The notes under the pieces are model-generated. The model worked only from the letters and a program-made list of their open reading frames with translations. It searched no databases and was not told the DNA's origin. Below, piece by piece: positions 48,928 through 61,781 of a DNA stretch of 64,000 nucleotides. Every line of letters starts with the position of its first letter. The stretch's first letter is position 1. The DNA is from Epiperipatus broadwayi. Its lineage: Eukaryota; Onychophora; Udeonychophora; Euonychophora; Peripatidae. The position numbers were made by a program, and so were the translations under genes. Location of the stretch: NCBI GenBank assembly GCA_028023455.1, contig JAQFVV010006507.1:556001-620000 (forward strand), written 5' to 3'.

Positions 48928-51672
48928 CTACAATAGATTCAATTTCTTTTTAACATTATTTATAAAATAATCACAAAAAACATCAATGTCATTAAATTTT
49001 TGATTATATAACTTTTGTAATCTGTTAATGACAGATTTATTTATAAAAGAGTTTTTAGTTTTATTAATATTAAAAGTGTACACGTCCCTTAGTGAATGAG
49101 AAGGAACTCTTAATTCAATTTTGGATATACAATCGTTTACATCAATTTTTCCATCAATCAACTTTTTTAAAAATACCATATCTTTAGTTAGTCTTCTTTC
49201 AGTTAATATTGTTTTAAGATTTAAATTTTCCCCCTTTATTAGTTTAATAAATCTTTTCTCTACATTAGAAATTTTAGACTCAATGTAAGCCAAATCCAAA
49301 TTCCATATAGAAGATCCATACTCCAATAAAGGTACAACAAGAGAACAGAATAACATGTACTTTATACAAGGAGATAAGTCTCTGCCAAATCTCAAAATAC
49401 ATCCCATCCGTCTATATGCTTTACTTATAATACATTTTACATGTTCATCAAAAGTAAAATGATTACAAAATATAAGTCCAAGATCAGAAACAACTTCTTT
49501 GTATATAATAACATCTTCATCAATCATATAATGATAAACAGATCTATCTGTTTTATTGGTATAAGAGACAATACATGTTTTACTTATGTTTATTTTTATA
49601 TTATTAAATTTACACCATTCTTTGAAATAAATAATATCTTTTTGAAGATCAATATGATCATCATATGTACTAATTCTTTTAAATAATTTACAATCATCTG
49701 CATAAGTAAGTATCATACTTTTTTTAATATTTTGATCAAGATCAAACATAAAAACATTAAAAAGTAAAGGTGCTAATATTCCACCCTGAGGTACCCCAAT
49801 TTTATTTTTGAATAACTTAGAGTTAACTTTATCTATATAAATCTAGGAGCATCTATTTTCCAAATAATTAATAAACCATGCAATCAAATGAGAACTAATT
49901 CCCATTAATTTAAGTTTATATATTAGATGATTATGTGCCACATTATCAAATGCTTGTGACATATCAAAATAAATAACATCAAGTTGCTTCTGTTCAGAAA
50001 GAGAATGAGCAATATGATCAGATATTACCATTAAATTAGTATCAACAGACCTTCCAGGTACAAAACCATGTTGATAATTAGGCAAGACCTTAATCATATC
50101 TGTAATGATATTATTATAAATACATCTTTCATAAATCCTAGCAAATGAAGACAGTACTGAAATAGGTCTATAATTACCTGGATCAGTTCTATCTCCCTTT
50201 TTATAAATAGGCACAATCTTAGAGATTTTAAATATATCAGGAACAATGCATCTTTCAATAGACAAATTAATTATATAACGCAATGGAATTACCAAACAGT
50301 CTGCACAACCCTTAATAATAAAATTAGGAATATTATCATATCCCATAGATGATTTAGATTTAAGTTTGTTTATGGCATTAAGCACATCAGTAATATTAAT
50401 TTTATCTACATCAATATTCCAACTTCTTTTATTATCAGACTCAATATTAATCACATCACTTTCAGTAACATTTGAGTACATATTTGTGAAATGACTAACT
50501 AATTCATTCATAGAAGGCTGTATTAAATTATTTTTGTAATTCTTATTCCCAACAATATTTAAATTTTTAATATAATTCCAAAACATTTGTGGATTGTGTT
50601 TAAAACCATTTTCAATGCTATTTAAATGATTATCATAATCTCTTTTCATAATATTTTTTGTATAATCATGCAATGCACTAAATTTCTTATATAATTCTTT
50701 ATCATTGGCCAATTTATATAATCTTTGATACTTATGTTTCCTATTAAGTCCCTTACATAATTCTTTAGAAAACCATTTAGGATATTTATTATTATGTTGT
50801 GAATATCTAACAGGAATATAATAATCCAAACAATTTTGAATTATATCAATAAACTTATTTACAGCTTCATTCGGATCATTTTCTACAAAAATTACACTCC
50901 AGTCAGTATTCTCCAAGGCTTTATATAGACCATAATAATTACCATGTCTATAATCTTTGAACATACTATTAACAGGTTTTATATGCTCATATGATCCATC
51001 TATTATAAATTCCAAAGATGGATGATAAGAATCAGGAGATATAAGAGCCTGATCTGCCAAATTACATTTTAGAAAATCAATGGTACTAAATAATAGATGA
51101 AGCATTTTACCCTTATCATTAGTAAACCTATTAAACTGATTTAATTTGATTAATTCAACAAAAATGTTTATTCTAAATAGTTTGTTATTTTTACCAACAG
51201 TCTTATTATTACAAATCAAATAATCCGGTTCATTGAAATCACCCACTATAATAACATCATATTTGTATTTCACTAAAATATCTTCAACCTTTGTCAAAAA
51301 TGTATCCATTTCATTATATAAGAGAGTAGGTCTAAAATATAGAGTACCCAATAATATTTTCTTTTTACTTCTTAAATCTATTTCAACCCAACAGGATTCA
51401 ATATTATCATCATTAATAATAATTTGAGTATGCCTAATACATTTTTTAACTCCAATCAATGTACCACCACCTCTTGTTTCATTTATATATTTTCTATCAC
51501 ATCTGTATAAGCAGTACCTATTATCAAATATATTTAGATTACTAATACCATCATTTAACCAAGTCTCAGTTAAAATAATAATATCATATTCATGTAATAA
51601 GAGTTCAGACTTAAACTCAATTGTCTTAGTTCTAAGTCCACGTACATTTTGATAATAACAATGCAATGATTG
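48928..51672 (-). pseudogene. LINE ORF2 copy B, one nonsense codon
   Basis: About 914 codons in one frame, interrupted only at 49840-49842, where TAG replaces the Tyr codon found in copy A. The 607-residue N-terminal piece (49843-51666) has the endonuclease and RT motifs up to motif A. The downstream piece (from 49839, with an ATG at 49749) has GVPQGG-type motif B, YADD and the C-terminal region. The frame is contiguous with ORF1 across the TAG at 51673-51675 followed by CAA TCA. The first in-frame ATG is well inside the endonuclease, so initiation must be non-ATG, by reinitiation or by readthrough. Confidence 0.93.
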
Positions 51673-53098
51673 CTATTTATTACACAACTTAATAGAAGTC
51701 TCTTCTAAATTTATATCTTTTGCTTTTGCTTGCCTACTATTCTCACTATCATAATCATCCAGCAAAATATTTTCATTTACTTTTTCAGCATCATTATTAT
51801 AATTTAATGCTATATCCTGTACGATGTCGTCAGCATCACCTCTTAAAGATTTCAAGTTTCCATAGAAAGGTAATATTATAGCCTGATCAGGCCAAATATC
51901 TCCGGTATTCACTTTATCTGTATCACATTCATATACAGACAAATAAAAAGAAGAATATTTTTTAGATTTAGTATTTAATTTATAGCATACAGTATTAATA
52001 TGCAACGTATTTTTTAAATATTCAATAATATTTTGCGCAGTAGTTTCATTATTCATTCTAGTCAAGAAGAACTTTTTAAATTTCATTTTAATTTTAACTG
52101 CTTTTAAAATATGATTGGCTTGATTGCCTATAACAGGTGTAATATTTAGATTTTTAACATTTTTTTGTTTATTTTTTTTTATAAACTACAGTTTTGAAGC
52201 CTTCATTTTTTTCATTAGTATTATCTTTTAAACAAGAAGCATATGACTTGTTTAACGTCTTATCTTCAGAATAAATCTGCACTGATTCATTAGATCTAGT
52301 AGATATAGTAGAATTCAAAATGCTATTATCTGAAGATTTATTTATTTTGTTTTCTTGTTTTTCAACATTAAACACTTTACTTTTTTGTTTATTTGACTGA
52401 AAGCTAGATTTGTCTAATGACTTTTGAGATTTACCCATTGTTTCCTCAGCATTTCCGTTCTCCTTAAATAAGAGGGGAAAATCAGAATCCACAGCAATAA
52501 AATCTCCAGCATGACTATTTTTAGCAATGTAATTTTCATTAATAATTTTAGCTTCAATAATATCATTATTAATACCCAAACCATTATCAAACACTTTCTT
52601 ATTCAATAAAATATTTTTCATTTTAATATTTTCTTCTTTTAATAATCTAATTTCAGTAGATAAATCCGTAACAATATTCAAAATGCTTTGCACTAAAATA
52701 AACGTTTTTTGACACGGTAAACAATTAGTATCCATGGTTGTTAATGTTTTCTTTTCATTATTTATAATTTCTAAATCAACTTCTGTTGATTTATTATTAC
52801 TATTACCTTCTACTTCAAGATTTTGTCCTATTGTAGTTTTCAATTTTTCTAAATCAATTTGCCCAGATGGTATTTTCAAAAATTGAGCACAATCCTCCAT
52901 TTCAACTACTTCGTTAGTATTTAAATACAAACATTTTTCACATACATAATCTAGTAATCCATCCACATTTTTTGGCAAATCTGCTAAATGAGATTTTATA
53001 CAAGTTAAATGAAACTTATTTTTACAATTTATACATATAATTCTGTGTTGTTTTCCAAAAATTAAGTTGCTGCAGTTAGCACATGGCGTTCCACCCAT
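51673..53098 (-). pseudogene. LINE ORF1 copy B (PHD finger), one frameshift
   Basis: Start at ATG 53098-53096 (AMGGTPCANC context; the open frame upstream is only microsatellite). Residues 4-55 form a PHD-type C4HC3 finger. A coiled-coil-like segment with STEIRLLKEENIKMKNILL follows, then a polar middle. At about 52173 an A-run of 9, where 8 keep the frame, ends it early; the C-terminal domain continues at 51673-52086. Copy A has 7 A at the same place. The last codons LCNK and TAG are followed in the same frame by ORF2. Confidence 0.88.
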
Positions 53099-53110
53099 AG
53101 CAGGTCCGCA

Positions 53111-53129
53111 GATGATGATGATGATGATG

Positions 53130-53213
<84 letters not shown>
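53111..53213. repeat. (GAT)n(AAT)n microsatellite
   Basis: Six to seven GAT units pass into about 27 AAT units at the 5' side of LINE copy B. Directly afterwards the satellite resumes (ACAAACATGTAATACAACTTG). Confidence 0.95.
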
Positions 53214-53910
53214 TAGACAAACATGTAATACAACTTGCACTATTTCCTGCAGAAGAAAAAATACATATTTGGATAATGTCAGCATGAATTTGAAATAAGG
53301 CTGCTGTTTGACTTCACTAAATTAACCGCAATTAATGAGTGAGAAGAACATAATAGTTGATAATTTTTGGTAACATTAAAGATTAAAATTTATTATTATT
53401 TTATGAATGTTTTTTCCTCAGTTCTTTTCACTATTATAATAAAAATTTAGTTATATGTAACTCAATATATCCAACCCTTTGTGGAAGTTAAAATTACTAT
53501 TTGTAGTATGTCAAAAAAGATGGGATTATATTATTTCACATTCTTACATTAATGAAAAATAATTTTCGGTGTTTAAATCTACATAAGAACCAAGTTTGAA
53601 ATAAAACAGAACCCATTTACTTCAACAAAATTTTCCAATACAAGACCTATTATACATTTGTAAAAATATGAGTTTAGTTTCAGGAATTGTCAATTAGTTG
53701 TGTAATTGATAATTTTATTATCATCAAATAACAGATTTTATCAGCATTTTATGGATATTATCTCCACATTTTTATTCATTATTATAACATCAATTTACAT
53801 AACTATTTATTTTAGCATCCAAAATTTTTTGGAAAAATTGCAGAATGTCATAAAAGATATTTTTTCACATTCTCACCTATCAAAAATTGTAAAGTGTATG
53901 CTCATATAAC
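53214..53910. repeat. Satellite array, fourth segment
   Basis: Two diverged units with anchors at about 53422 and 53772 (TTCACTATTATAATAAA, ATTCATTATTATAACATC), continuing the array broken at 44202. Confidence 0.85.
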
Positions 53911-54419
53911 ATTATACACAGTTTCATGCAATGATTTAAATATCTGGATTCAGATTACATATTAATAGATTGCATTACATTAGTAAGAATCTTATTGTAA
54001 TAATTAAAACACCATCAAATTTATTACAAAATTTTTTATATTTGAACATATAAAGTAAAAATACAAAGACAAAATAACAAATTAATGTGAAACATAAAAC
54101 TGATGCATTTTTAAATGTTTGTTAATATCAGGTTCAACTTTCATTAAAACAGTCATAAATTGCCAAATAAGAATATGAAAATGCAATTAAAAATGTTTGC
54201 ACTAGTTTCCATAATTCAGGGTAGAGAGTCAGTATTGATTTCTAAATCCAGAACTCTTGACATCCACTTTTTTATTTATTTTTTTAATTCATTATTTATG
54301 AGTTGTATGAGATCCACTTTTGACTTTGATAATATTGCTGTGTTTACATTGAGAAGAAATCTAAAATTCAATTTAGTATATTCATATTAAAGTATCCTTG
54401 AATTACTCATTGAAATCAC
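53911..54419. other. Unassigned AT-rich DNA
   Basis: No recognisable gene. It may be the non-coding 3' flank of the hAT element that follows. Confidence 0.45.
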
Positions 54420-55720
54420 CATAAAGAACCTTCAAATATTGACAATATTGTAAGTAAATATTTTTTTAGAGACATAGCTGATAAATTTGAAAAGTGGCTA
54501 TATTCCCCTTGGCCTAGATTCCACTTGAATGGAAAAAGTTTGCCCATAAAAGCAGCAATAACATTTTTTTAATTTCAATTAAATTCAATTCATCATCTTG
54601 TATTTCTAGATTGACCTCATTAATTATTTTATAAAGATCTATCAAATAAATGATGTCATTTTTAAATGTAATCAGGTTGGCTCAATATCCATTTTCTCTG
54701 CCTTCTAGGAATTCTAGTATTGCATCAAACAAATGGTAAAATTGATTCAGATAAATATCTTTTGAAAGTGAAAGAACTTCTGTGTGAAGAAGCATACAAT
54801 TGAAATATTCATCATTTCGACTACAAAGTTGGCTATACAGTCTGCCACTCAATGAATTACTTCTAATCTTGTTGATTGTTATAATAATGTAATGGAGCAA
54901 CATATGCGGGAATTTACTTAATTTTTTTTTGCAATCAAATTTTGATGATGAAGAACACAAGATATAGAGAGTACATTTGATATTTCTTGTTTTAAATGTG
55001 CTATAAAATGCTTGTGGTGACCTCTCATTGTTGGAACACCATTAGTAGTAGTAGGCAAAATATTAGAATAATAATGTCTCTTAAAAAAATTATTCATGGT
55101 ATTAAATATAGATTCACCTTTGTATCTGATTCCAAAGTTTTAGCAAATAATAATTTTTGACAAGATTTTTCTTCTTTTATGAATTGTACATATAATAAGA
55201 GTAGTGCTTCATTATTTGGAAGAATTGATTCTTGAAGTTGAATGGAAAATTAGTTTGTCATCAAATAATTACACAATATTTTTTCAACAACTTCTGCCAT
55301 TTTATTGATTCTCCTTTGCAATGAATTATTATTAAAAAAAATTTCTGATAAAAGCTAATGCTGGCTTATGAATCACAGTGTTTATTACTTCTTTAACTGC
55401 AAGCAAGATTAATTTCTCACCAATTGTGTGGTTTTTCCATTTTTGTGATTAATAATAAATTATAAGAAGTTTATAATCAGTCATTATCTTGTTTAGTCAA
55501 CACCACACAAAAAGTAATTATATAGTTGAACACTTAAAATAGTTTTCTTCTATTACTTGAAAATAGAACAAATCATTATTTTTTATCAGCATATTCAAAT
55601 GCTCTTGTAGCCTAGAATACTTCATTGCTTCATTTGAAAATACGTTTTGGAAAAACAAGCCCACAGATAATAATTGGTTTGTAAGAGACTGAATTAAATA
55701 TTTCATAAACTCAATAGTAA
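54420..55720 (-). pseudogene. hAT-type transposase (GTF2IRD2/ZBED5-like), decayed
   Basis: Minus-strand pieces, N- to C-terminal: EAMKYSRLQEHL (about 55600, the zinc-finger/linker region); KPHTIGEKLILLAVKEV and INKMAEVVEKI (about 55430-55280); FSIQLQESILPNNEALLLLYVQFI (about 55250-55180); GESIFNTMNNFFKRH and NGVPTMRGHHKHFIAHLKQE (55110-54990); SVLHHQNL-like, SGRLYSQLC and LLHTEVLSLSKDI (54682-54960); then a trace of the C-terminal dimerisation region to about 54480. The pattern follows hAT transposases related to GTF2IRD2/ZBED5. The first catalytic Asp (LDES) reads Gln, and the second (TDGAPAM) reads Asn. Stops and shifts are frequent, so it is an inactive fossil. Confidence 0.8.
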
Positions 55721-56556
55721 AGTATTGAGATTTCTTCTTAGATTGGGAAATAATGAAGTAATAAAATTGGCAACAATATTCACAAAATAAGAGATTTAAT
55801 TTACACTTTGTATGACTCTATTTATCTATCACACTTTGGACTCATGTTTATTGGCACACTGCACATAATATAATCAAACTTATTCCTAAATCACTGGTAT
55901 TTATAGATTTGAAATTCAGCCTGAATCAATATGCATGCATTGACTTGTTTGCAATACTATTATACTCATGCTGTGAACAAGAAACTTCAATGACCCATAT
56001 TTCCATTGAAACATGCTGAATTGCATAAATTACCTATGTAATAGTTGCCTGACCAGCTATTAGTTAAGACTTGTCTGCTGCATAGATAGACAAAAACCTA
56101 TATGACACAATCAATTTTTACAATAGCAAAAAAGAAATAAATTTTATAAGTGTATCCTGTATGATGTGTTCAATTTTTTATTTTGTATGCACACACATTT
56201 TGTTCATCTGACCATGGAATAACCAAATAATTATAAATAATAATTAATAAATAAAATAATTACATCAGATGTAAACACCAAACCTACAAAACATAACCAC
56301 AGAAAACAATATAATTAGTTTCAAATAATATTTGCTTTGTCTTATACTTCTAGTTAGTTGGTACTAACTAGGCTAACTCAAATTTATGATTTTATTTCTT
56401 CCTTGCCATTATTATTTTTACTAGTAGTATTAAATTATATAAAATTGAGTTTTTATACAAAATAATTAGAATAATGATTTTTTAATAATTTATATATATT
56501 TTTGAACGAAATATAACAAATATGTTTGCTATTGTAAACGTAATCTATTTTACACA
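55721..56556. other. Unassigned AT-rich DNA
   Basis: No gene or known repeat recognised. It may contain the 5' non-coding part of the hAT element. Confidence 0.4.
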
Positions 56557-56565
56557 CACACACAG

Positions 56566-56596
<31 letters not shown>
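56557..56596. repeat. (AC)n(AT)n microsatellite
   Basis: Compound dinucleotide repeat directly followed by TTGGCATC and a hairpin. Confidence 0.9.
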
Positions 56597-56597
<1 letters not shown>

Positions 56598-56601
56598 TGG
56601 C

Positions 56602-56620
56602 ATCTATGTCTGTGAGACAT
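56602..56620. other. Perfect eight-pair hairpin
   Basis: CTATGTCT, loop GTG, AGACATAG, a few bases after (AT)n. Function unknown. Confidence 0.6.
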
Positions 56621-56940
56621 AGTCAATTTTCAAATGAATGAATAATATATATAGAAAATTAATGAAAAAATAACGTGTAAGATGAGCATAAGATTAATTC
56701 AAATGCAGAATTCGTATTTTAAATGATTATCCAATCACAAAATCATGAAAGTAATTAATTTTTAAATATATATTATTAATTTCTTCTACAAGAAGCCTCT
56801 GACTCTTAGACTTCCTGAACGCTCCCCAAATGCTTCTGAATGCATTATTGTCCACCCCCCTAAGACTTTAGTTCTCACAGGGGGGCAATACCACTGACAT
56901 TGGGAAACAAATGTTAAAGTAAAACGAAATCGCTTTTGCT
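56621..56940. other. Unassigned spacer
   Basis: Includes a locally GC-richer stretch (56795-56905) with GGGGGG and CCCCCC runs. No gene seen. Confidence 0.4.
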
Positions 56941-57077
56941 TCTAAAATAGACTATTAACAATAAAACTATTATTTATATAGGAGACAAACTTGCTTAGCT
57001 ACACCAATTGTCAGTTAGTTGTAACTGATAATGTATTGGTACCATCAACAGTTAATGTTTATCTCTATTTTATGAAT
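56941..57077. repeat. Satellite, fifth segment (part of a unit)
   Basis: AATAAAACTATTATTTATATAGG, CTTGCTTAGC, CAATTGTCAGTTAGTTGTAACTGATAA and ATCTCTATTTTATGAATAA match satellite landmarks. It is interrupted here by the next element and resumes at about 58141. Confidence 0.8.
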
Positions 57078-58140
57078 AATGGTAGTCACGTATTTACCTT
57101 GCTATGACGTCATTTGCCTGAAGGCATACTACTCTAACCACCCGATTTTTAAGATAACGTCACCTAGTGATTTGCCGACACATGTAATCGCAAAAATTTT
57201 GTGGCATATCACGTGGTGACGTTACGTCAAAGATCGGTAGATTAGAATAGTATGCCCTCAGGGCGATGTCATCATAGAAACGAAGAGCTGGGTGAAGGCA
57301 CGTGGTACAGGTTCATGAGGTCAAAACGGAGAAACAAACACGTGGTACAGAGTAATGCCGGCGGCGTCCATCCTGAAAAAAAAAAAAATAATGGTAAAAT
57401 TAATAAATAGGACACAAAATAGAGTGATATGCGGCAAAAAAAGATTAAAAATAATATATACATCATGAATAATTAACTAAAATTGGACGCAAAATATGAA
57501 AATGTAAGATAAATATCACTACAAAATTAATAAGTAAAAACTGCGAGTCCACAAATCCTGAAAAAAAAAATTAATAAATAGGACACAAAATAGTGATATG
57601 CGGCAAAAAAAGATTAAATATCACTACAAAATTAATAAGTAAAAAGTGCGAGTCCACAAATCATGAAAAAAAAATTAATAAATAGGACACAAAATAGAGT
57701 GATATGCGGAAAAAAAAGATTAAAAATAATATATACATCATGAATAATTAACTAAAATTGGACGCAAAATATGAAAATGTAAGATAAATATCACTACAAA
57801 ATTAATAAAAAAAAATCACTGAAAATTAAAGCTCTGAAAATGGTATGCAAAAAAACGCTGCTGCACTCAATAAAACGATGCAACAAATAGGAAAAAATAC
57901 ACTTTTAAATCTCGCGGGTCAAGACAAAAAAAAAATCTTGTAAATTCGGATAATTACAGCGGTATGCCTTCAGGCTTATGACGTAATAGTAATGTAACAA
58001 AAAATAAAATTTCTAGAATTAGTCATGTCAGTGTCTTCGTTGCCATGACAACGTTGATGTGTTCTTCCGACGACGCAAATATCGGATAATTACAGTGGTG
58101 AGCCTTCAGGCGAAATACGTCATTGCAAGGTAAATACTTG
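57078..58140. mobile_element. 1.06-kb terminal-inverted-repeat / foldback element
   Basis: The ends are inverted repeats of about 50 bp with mismatches. Left starts GGTAGTCACGTATTTACC; right, in reverse complement, starts GGTAATCAAGTATTTACC; both continue through TTGC.ATGACGT and GCCTGAAGGC. The left 180 bp fold on themselves (57100-57260), so the left end is itself a palindrome. The right end has a direct repeat of ATCGGATAATTACAG (57947-57961 and 58080-58094). The middle is a minisatellite. No transposase, hence non-autonomous. The block sits inside a satellite unit, which proves insertion; the target duplication is unclear. Confidence 0.75.
57400..57815. repeat. Minisatellite, three units
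   Basis: Units start at 57400, 57571 and 57675 with TTAATAAATAGGACACAAAA. The first is 171 bp, the second (104 bp) lacks about 70 bp from its middle, the third (about 141 bp) loses its end. Poly-A runs separate them. Confidence 0.85.
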
Positions 58141-60365
58141 ATTACCTTATTTTCTCATTGTTATTCATTATTAAAATATAAACTCAACATAAACCACAAT
58201 TTCAAAAAATTAGAGGTGTTATTTAAAGAACATAAGAAAGATGCTATTTATTCACATTTTCATACCTATAAAAGTTGCTTATAAGTTCAAATTCATATAT
58301 GAATTTGGATTTGAAGTAAATATGGACCCATTTTTCCAACAAAAATTTCAACAATTAAATAATTTTATGTTTAGAAGAAAAAATGCTTAGCTTCAAAATT
58401 TTTTCAATTAATTGTAAAGGTGTTTGAAGAAGATTGGATAAATTGCATTTATGTAATTGATAATTGTTTGGAAATATAATATTTTTAAGTTTATCTTTAT
58501 TTCATGGATACTATCACTTCATTTCTATTTTCTATTATAATAACAATACATATAAACATTTAATTCAACATGCATTACCCTTTGGATAACACAGAAAATA
58601 ATATTTGCTGTGTAAAAAATGATCTGAATATTATACATTTCTCACACCTATAAAACACTTTTTAAATTTAAATTTATATAGAATCTTGGGTTTGAAATCA
58701 ATAGAACTTGTTTTCTTTCACAAATTAATGCCAATAAAACATTATAGTTTAATGGAAAGTATTTGTTTAGCCTCTAGAATTGTCTATAAATAGTAACACA
58801 ATTGATTAGTAACAAAAAAAAATAAAATGTATTAATTTCCATAGATATTTATTTTAATTTTTATTCATTATTATAATTACAGTCCATCAAAACATTTAAT
58901 TCAAACATATACAAATATATAAAGAAGTTATAAATATTATTTGCACAATGCCAAAATAACTGCTATTCTCACACCTATAAAAATAGCTTACTGGATATAA
59001 ATGTATGGAAGAACATGAGTTTAATGTAATAAACAAACACTTTTTTTTTTTCAATAGTAGATTCCCAACAAAAGAGCTATAATAGACTAAAAAGAAAAAC
59101 TTGCTTAGCTATAAAAAATGTCAAATAGTAGTAATTGATAATTTTTGGTATCATCAATGTTTAAGATTTATCTTTCTATCATGAATATTATTTACTCATT
59201 TTGACTCAGTATTATAATAACCATGGACATATTCATTTTATTCAACATATAATATTCTCTGGAGAACTTAAAACAATATTTGCTGAATGTCAAGAAAGGT
59301 GTCATTAGAAAGCTTTTGTAGGTTTATGACAGTTAAACATACCCAACTGACCTGGCAGATCTTAGTAATTGACAATTTTTTGGATACATCAATAGTTAAA
59401 GTTAATTTTATTTCATTGATATGAGCTATTCATTTTTATTCATTATTATAATAAAAATCCATAAAACAAGTAATGCAACATGTATAATCCTCTGAATATG
59501 TTAAAAAATATTATTCCCAGAATATCAAAAAAGATGCTATTCTTTTAAAATCTCATATTTATATCAAATAGGTTGTTAGATTTAAATAATTAAGCATGTG
59601 CTTGAAGTTAAAAAAAAAAGAACAAATTTTTGTTCAACATATAAGACCCAATGAAAAAGCTATTATACATTTTGTTTGTAAACTTGCTTCACTTCATGTA
59701 TTGCCGATTAGTAATAATTGATAATTTCTTGGTAACATCAAAGCTGAAGTTAATCTGCATTTCATTGATATTATCTCAAGATTTCTATTCATTATTACAT
59801 CAACAATCCATAAAAGCATTTAATTCAAAAGATACATCTATCTGAAAATGTTAAAATATTATTTTCACAATGTCAATAGAGATGCTATTTTTTACATTAT
59901 CTACCCCTATAATAAAACTGCATTCTGGTTTTAATTCCATAGAAAAATATGGATGTGAAGTAACAGAAATGTCTTTTTACTTTAACAAAAAAACCCAAAC
60001 AATATAATTATTAATGCTTTAAAAACAAAGTTGATTAATCTCATAAATTGTCAATAAATATAATTGATAATAGCTTGGTAACATCAGATGTTGATGTTTA
60101 TTGTATTTCATAGATATTATCTTCTCATTTCTATTCATTATTATAATAACAATCTATCAAATCATTTAATTCAACTCTGAACAACTTAAAAATAATATTT
60201 GCAGATTGTCAAGAACATTGCTGTTTTTTCATTTTCTCATGTTATAAGAAATGATTTTTTTGGTTAAATCCATATGTGAACACAAGGCAGCTATTACAGA
60301 GTTAACAGAAACCTTGTTTAGATAAAAAACATTGTCAATTAGTAGTTACTGATAATTTCTTAAGA
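58141..60365. repeat. Satellite array, last segment (~7 units)
   Basis: Anchors near 58163, 58525, 58862, 59205, 59440, 59785 and 60135, with the same landmarks as the main array. It fades out at about 60365 (AATTTCTTAAGATATTATTACC). Confidence 0.88.
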
Positions 60366-61781
60366 TATTATTACCTAGCTGAACTCAAAACTTAATACCT
60401 AGCATTTCTATTAAAGCTTTTTACTTTTCATGTTTACAGAATTATTTACTATATGACATATATAATGAAGCAGTAAATCTGAGATTCAGATTGTGCTTCA
60501 CAGCCTTATCCAATCTTCCACCACCAAACTGAATTAAAATCTAATTACATACACTTATATATGCACCTATATAACCCAATTTATTTTATTTTATTTTTTC
60601 AAAATAACTGTGACTAAGATATTTAATAATATCTTAACTGAATAAATAATATTTAGTACAATTAATGTGTGTAAAGGCACACACACATATATATATATTG
60701 TGACCTTCTGGTTTGGCACCAGAAATAGTCATTGTAGTAGTGTGGTAGTATATCAGTAATATCTGATATAATCCTCTTAAAAAAATGAAATAACGTGAAA
60801 TTTTTAAAAAAAATTATTTGACTTAAAACTGTAATCAATAGTAGGTGCAGGTGTAATTAAAAGATTTCTTAAATGTTTGGTATCTTATTTTAGGGTATAA
60901 TCAGTAATAGAATAGGGGGGTGGCTTGTTTTATGTATAGTCAATATAGTTTAAGTTGATACTTACTTGTTTTATTAGCTCATAAAGCAGTATTCAGTTTT
61001 GTTAGAATGATTTTCTGGTCCATTTGTTTTGTACATATTAAATTTATAGCATAAACAGTAAGATATGTTTCACTCATCATCATTCACATTGTCATTTCAG
61101 TCAGTATCAGTGTAATACCTATAGCATATTATTACTGAATATTCATGCATTACCCAACTTCATTTTTCATTCACATGTTTCATTAAGTCATTAAATATCC
61201 CATATTACATTCAAATATTTAATTATATCAATAATAGTATTAAAAAAAACTAACTTAATTACATTTTAAATAAATCAATAAATTATGGACAAGTGAATTA
61301 TATAATGACAAATACTGTAAAATATTTTATTTATTAAAACAATTGTCATTAATTTTATTCTACTGCTTTAAAAACATTTAATTATTAATTTAATATTTTT
61401 TTCTTTCATTTATTTAAAAGACGAAATAATTTTTTTTTCATCTCTATTTTTTTTTTTTTGTCTCGAGTTTTTTGCATAAATTAAGAAGGTTTGTAAGTGG
61501 GAGGGGCGAGTTGACAGTCTTTTTCTGATGATGTAACATTATTGCAAACAATTTGAAGATAACTATATGATGTAATTATTATTAAAAAAAGTTATAAAAA
61601 GTCAATACTTATTACTTTTAAGGGGCATTCTACTATTATCACTTTGAAGGGCAGTCTATTATTACTTTTGAAGAAGTCAGTCAATTAAAACTTTTACGAG
61701 AGCAGTTATAGCTAACCAAGCACAGCTATAAATAATTTATTTAGCAAAGTTTAGTAGTGAAATTATATTTTTCTCTTCCAG
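60366..61781. other. Low-repeat AT-rich DNA, no gene seen
   Basis: Non-satellite. (AC)n-(AT)n at about 60678-60699 is followed by TTGTGACC and a seven-pair hairpin (TTCTGGT / ACCAGAA, 60706-60724). At 61606-61680 a ~26-bp motif (ATTACTTTTAAGGG-type) recurs about three times. No coding region recognised. Confidence 0.5.

Larger units (their letters stand above)
48750..53110 (-). mobile_element. Jockey/CR1-like LINE, copy B, full length
   Basis: Minus-strand element of about 4.36 kb with both ends preserved: a 5' end of CTGCGGACCTGCTATGGG just after (ATC)n/(ATT)n, then ORF1, ORF2, a 3' UTR and GAATTGAATT(ATT)n. Only a homopolymer shift in ORF1 and one nonsense change in ORF2 break it. There is practically no 5' UTR before the ORF1 ATG (53096-53098), so the promoter would lie in the flanking microsatellite or within the coding region. 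Confidence 0.93.

Noticed and set aside
52169-53285. ORF1 start upstream in the poly-Ile or poly-Tyr run
   Set aside because: The frame merely continues into the microsatellite; the ATG at 53098-53096 before the PHD finger is the likely start.
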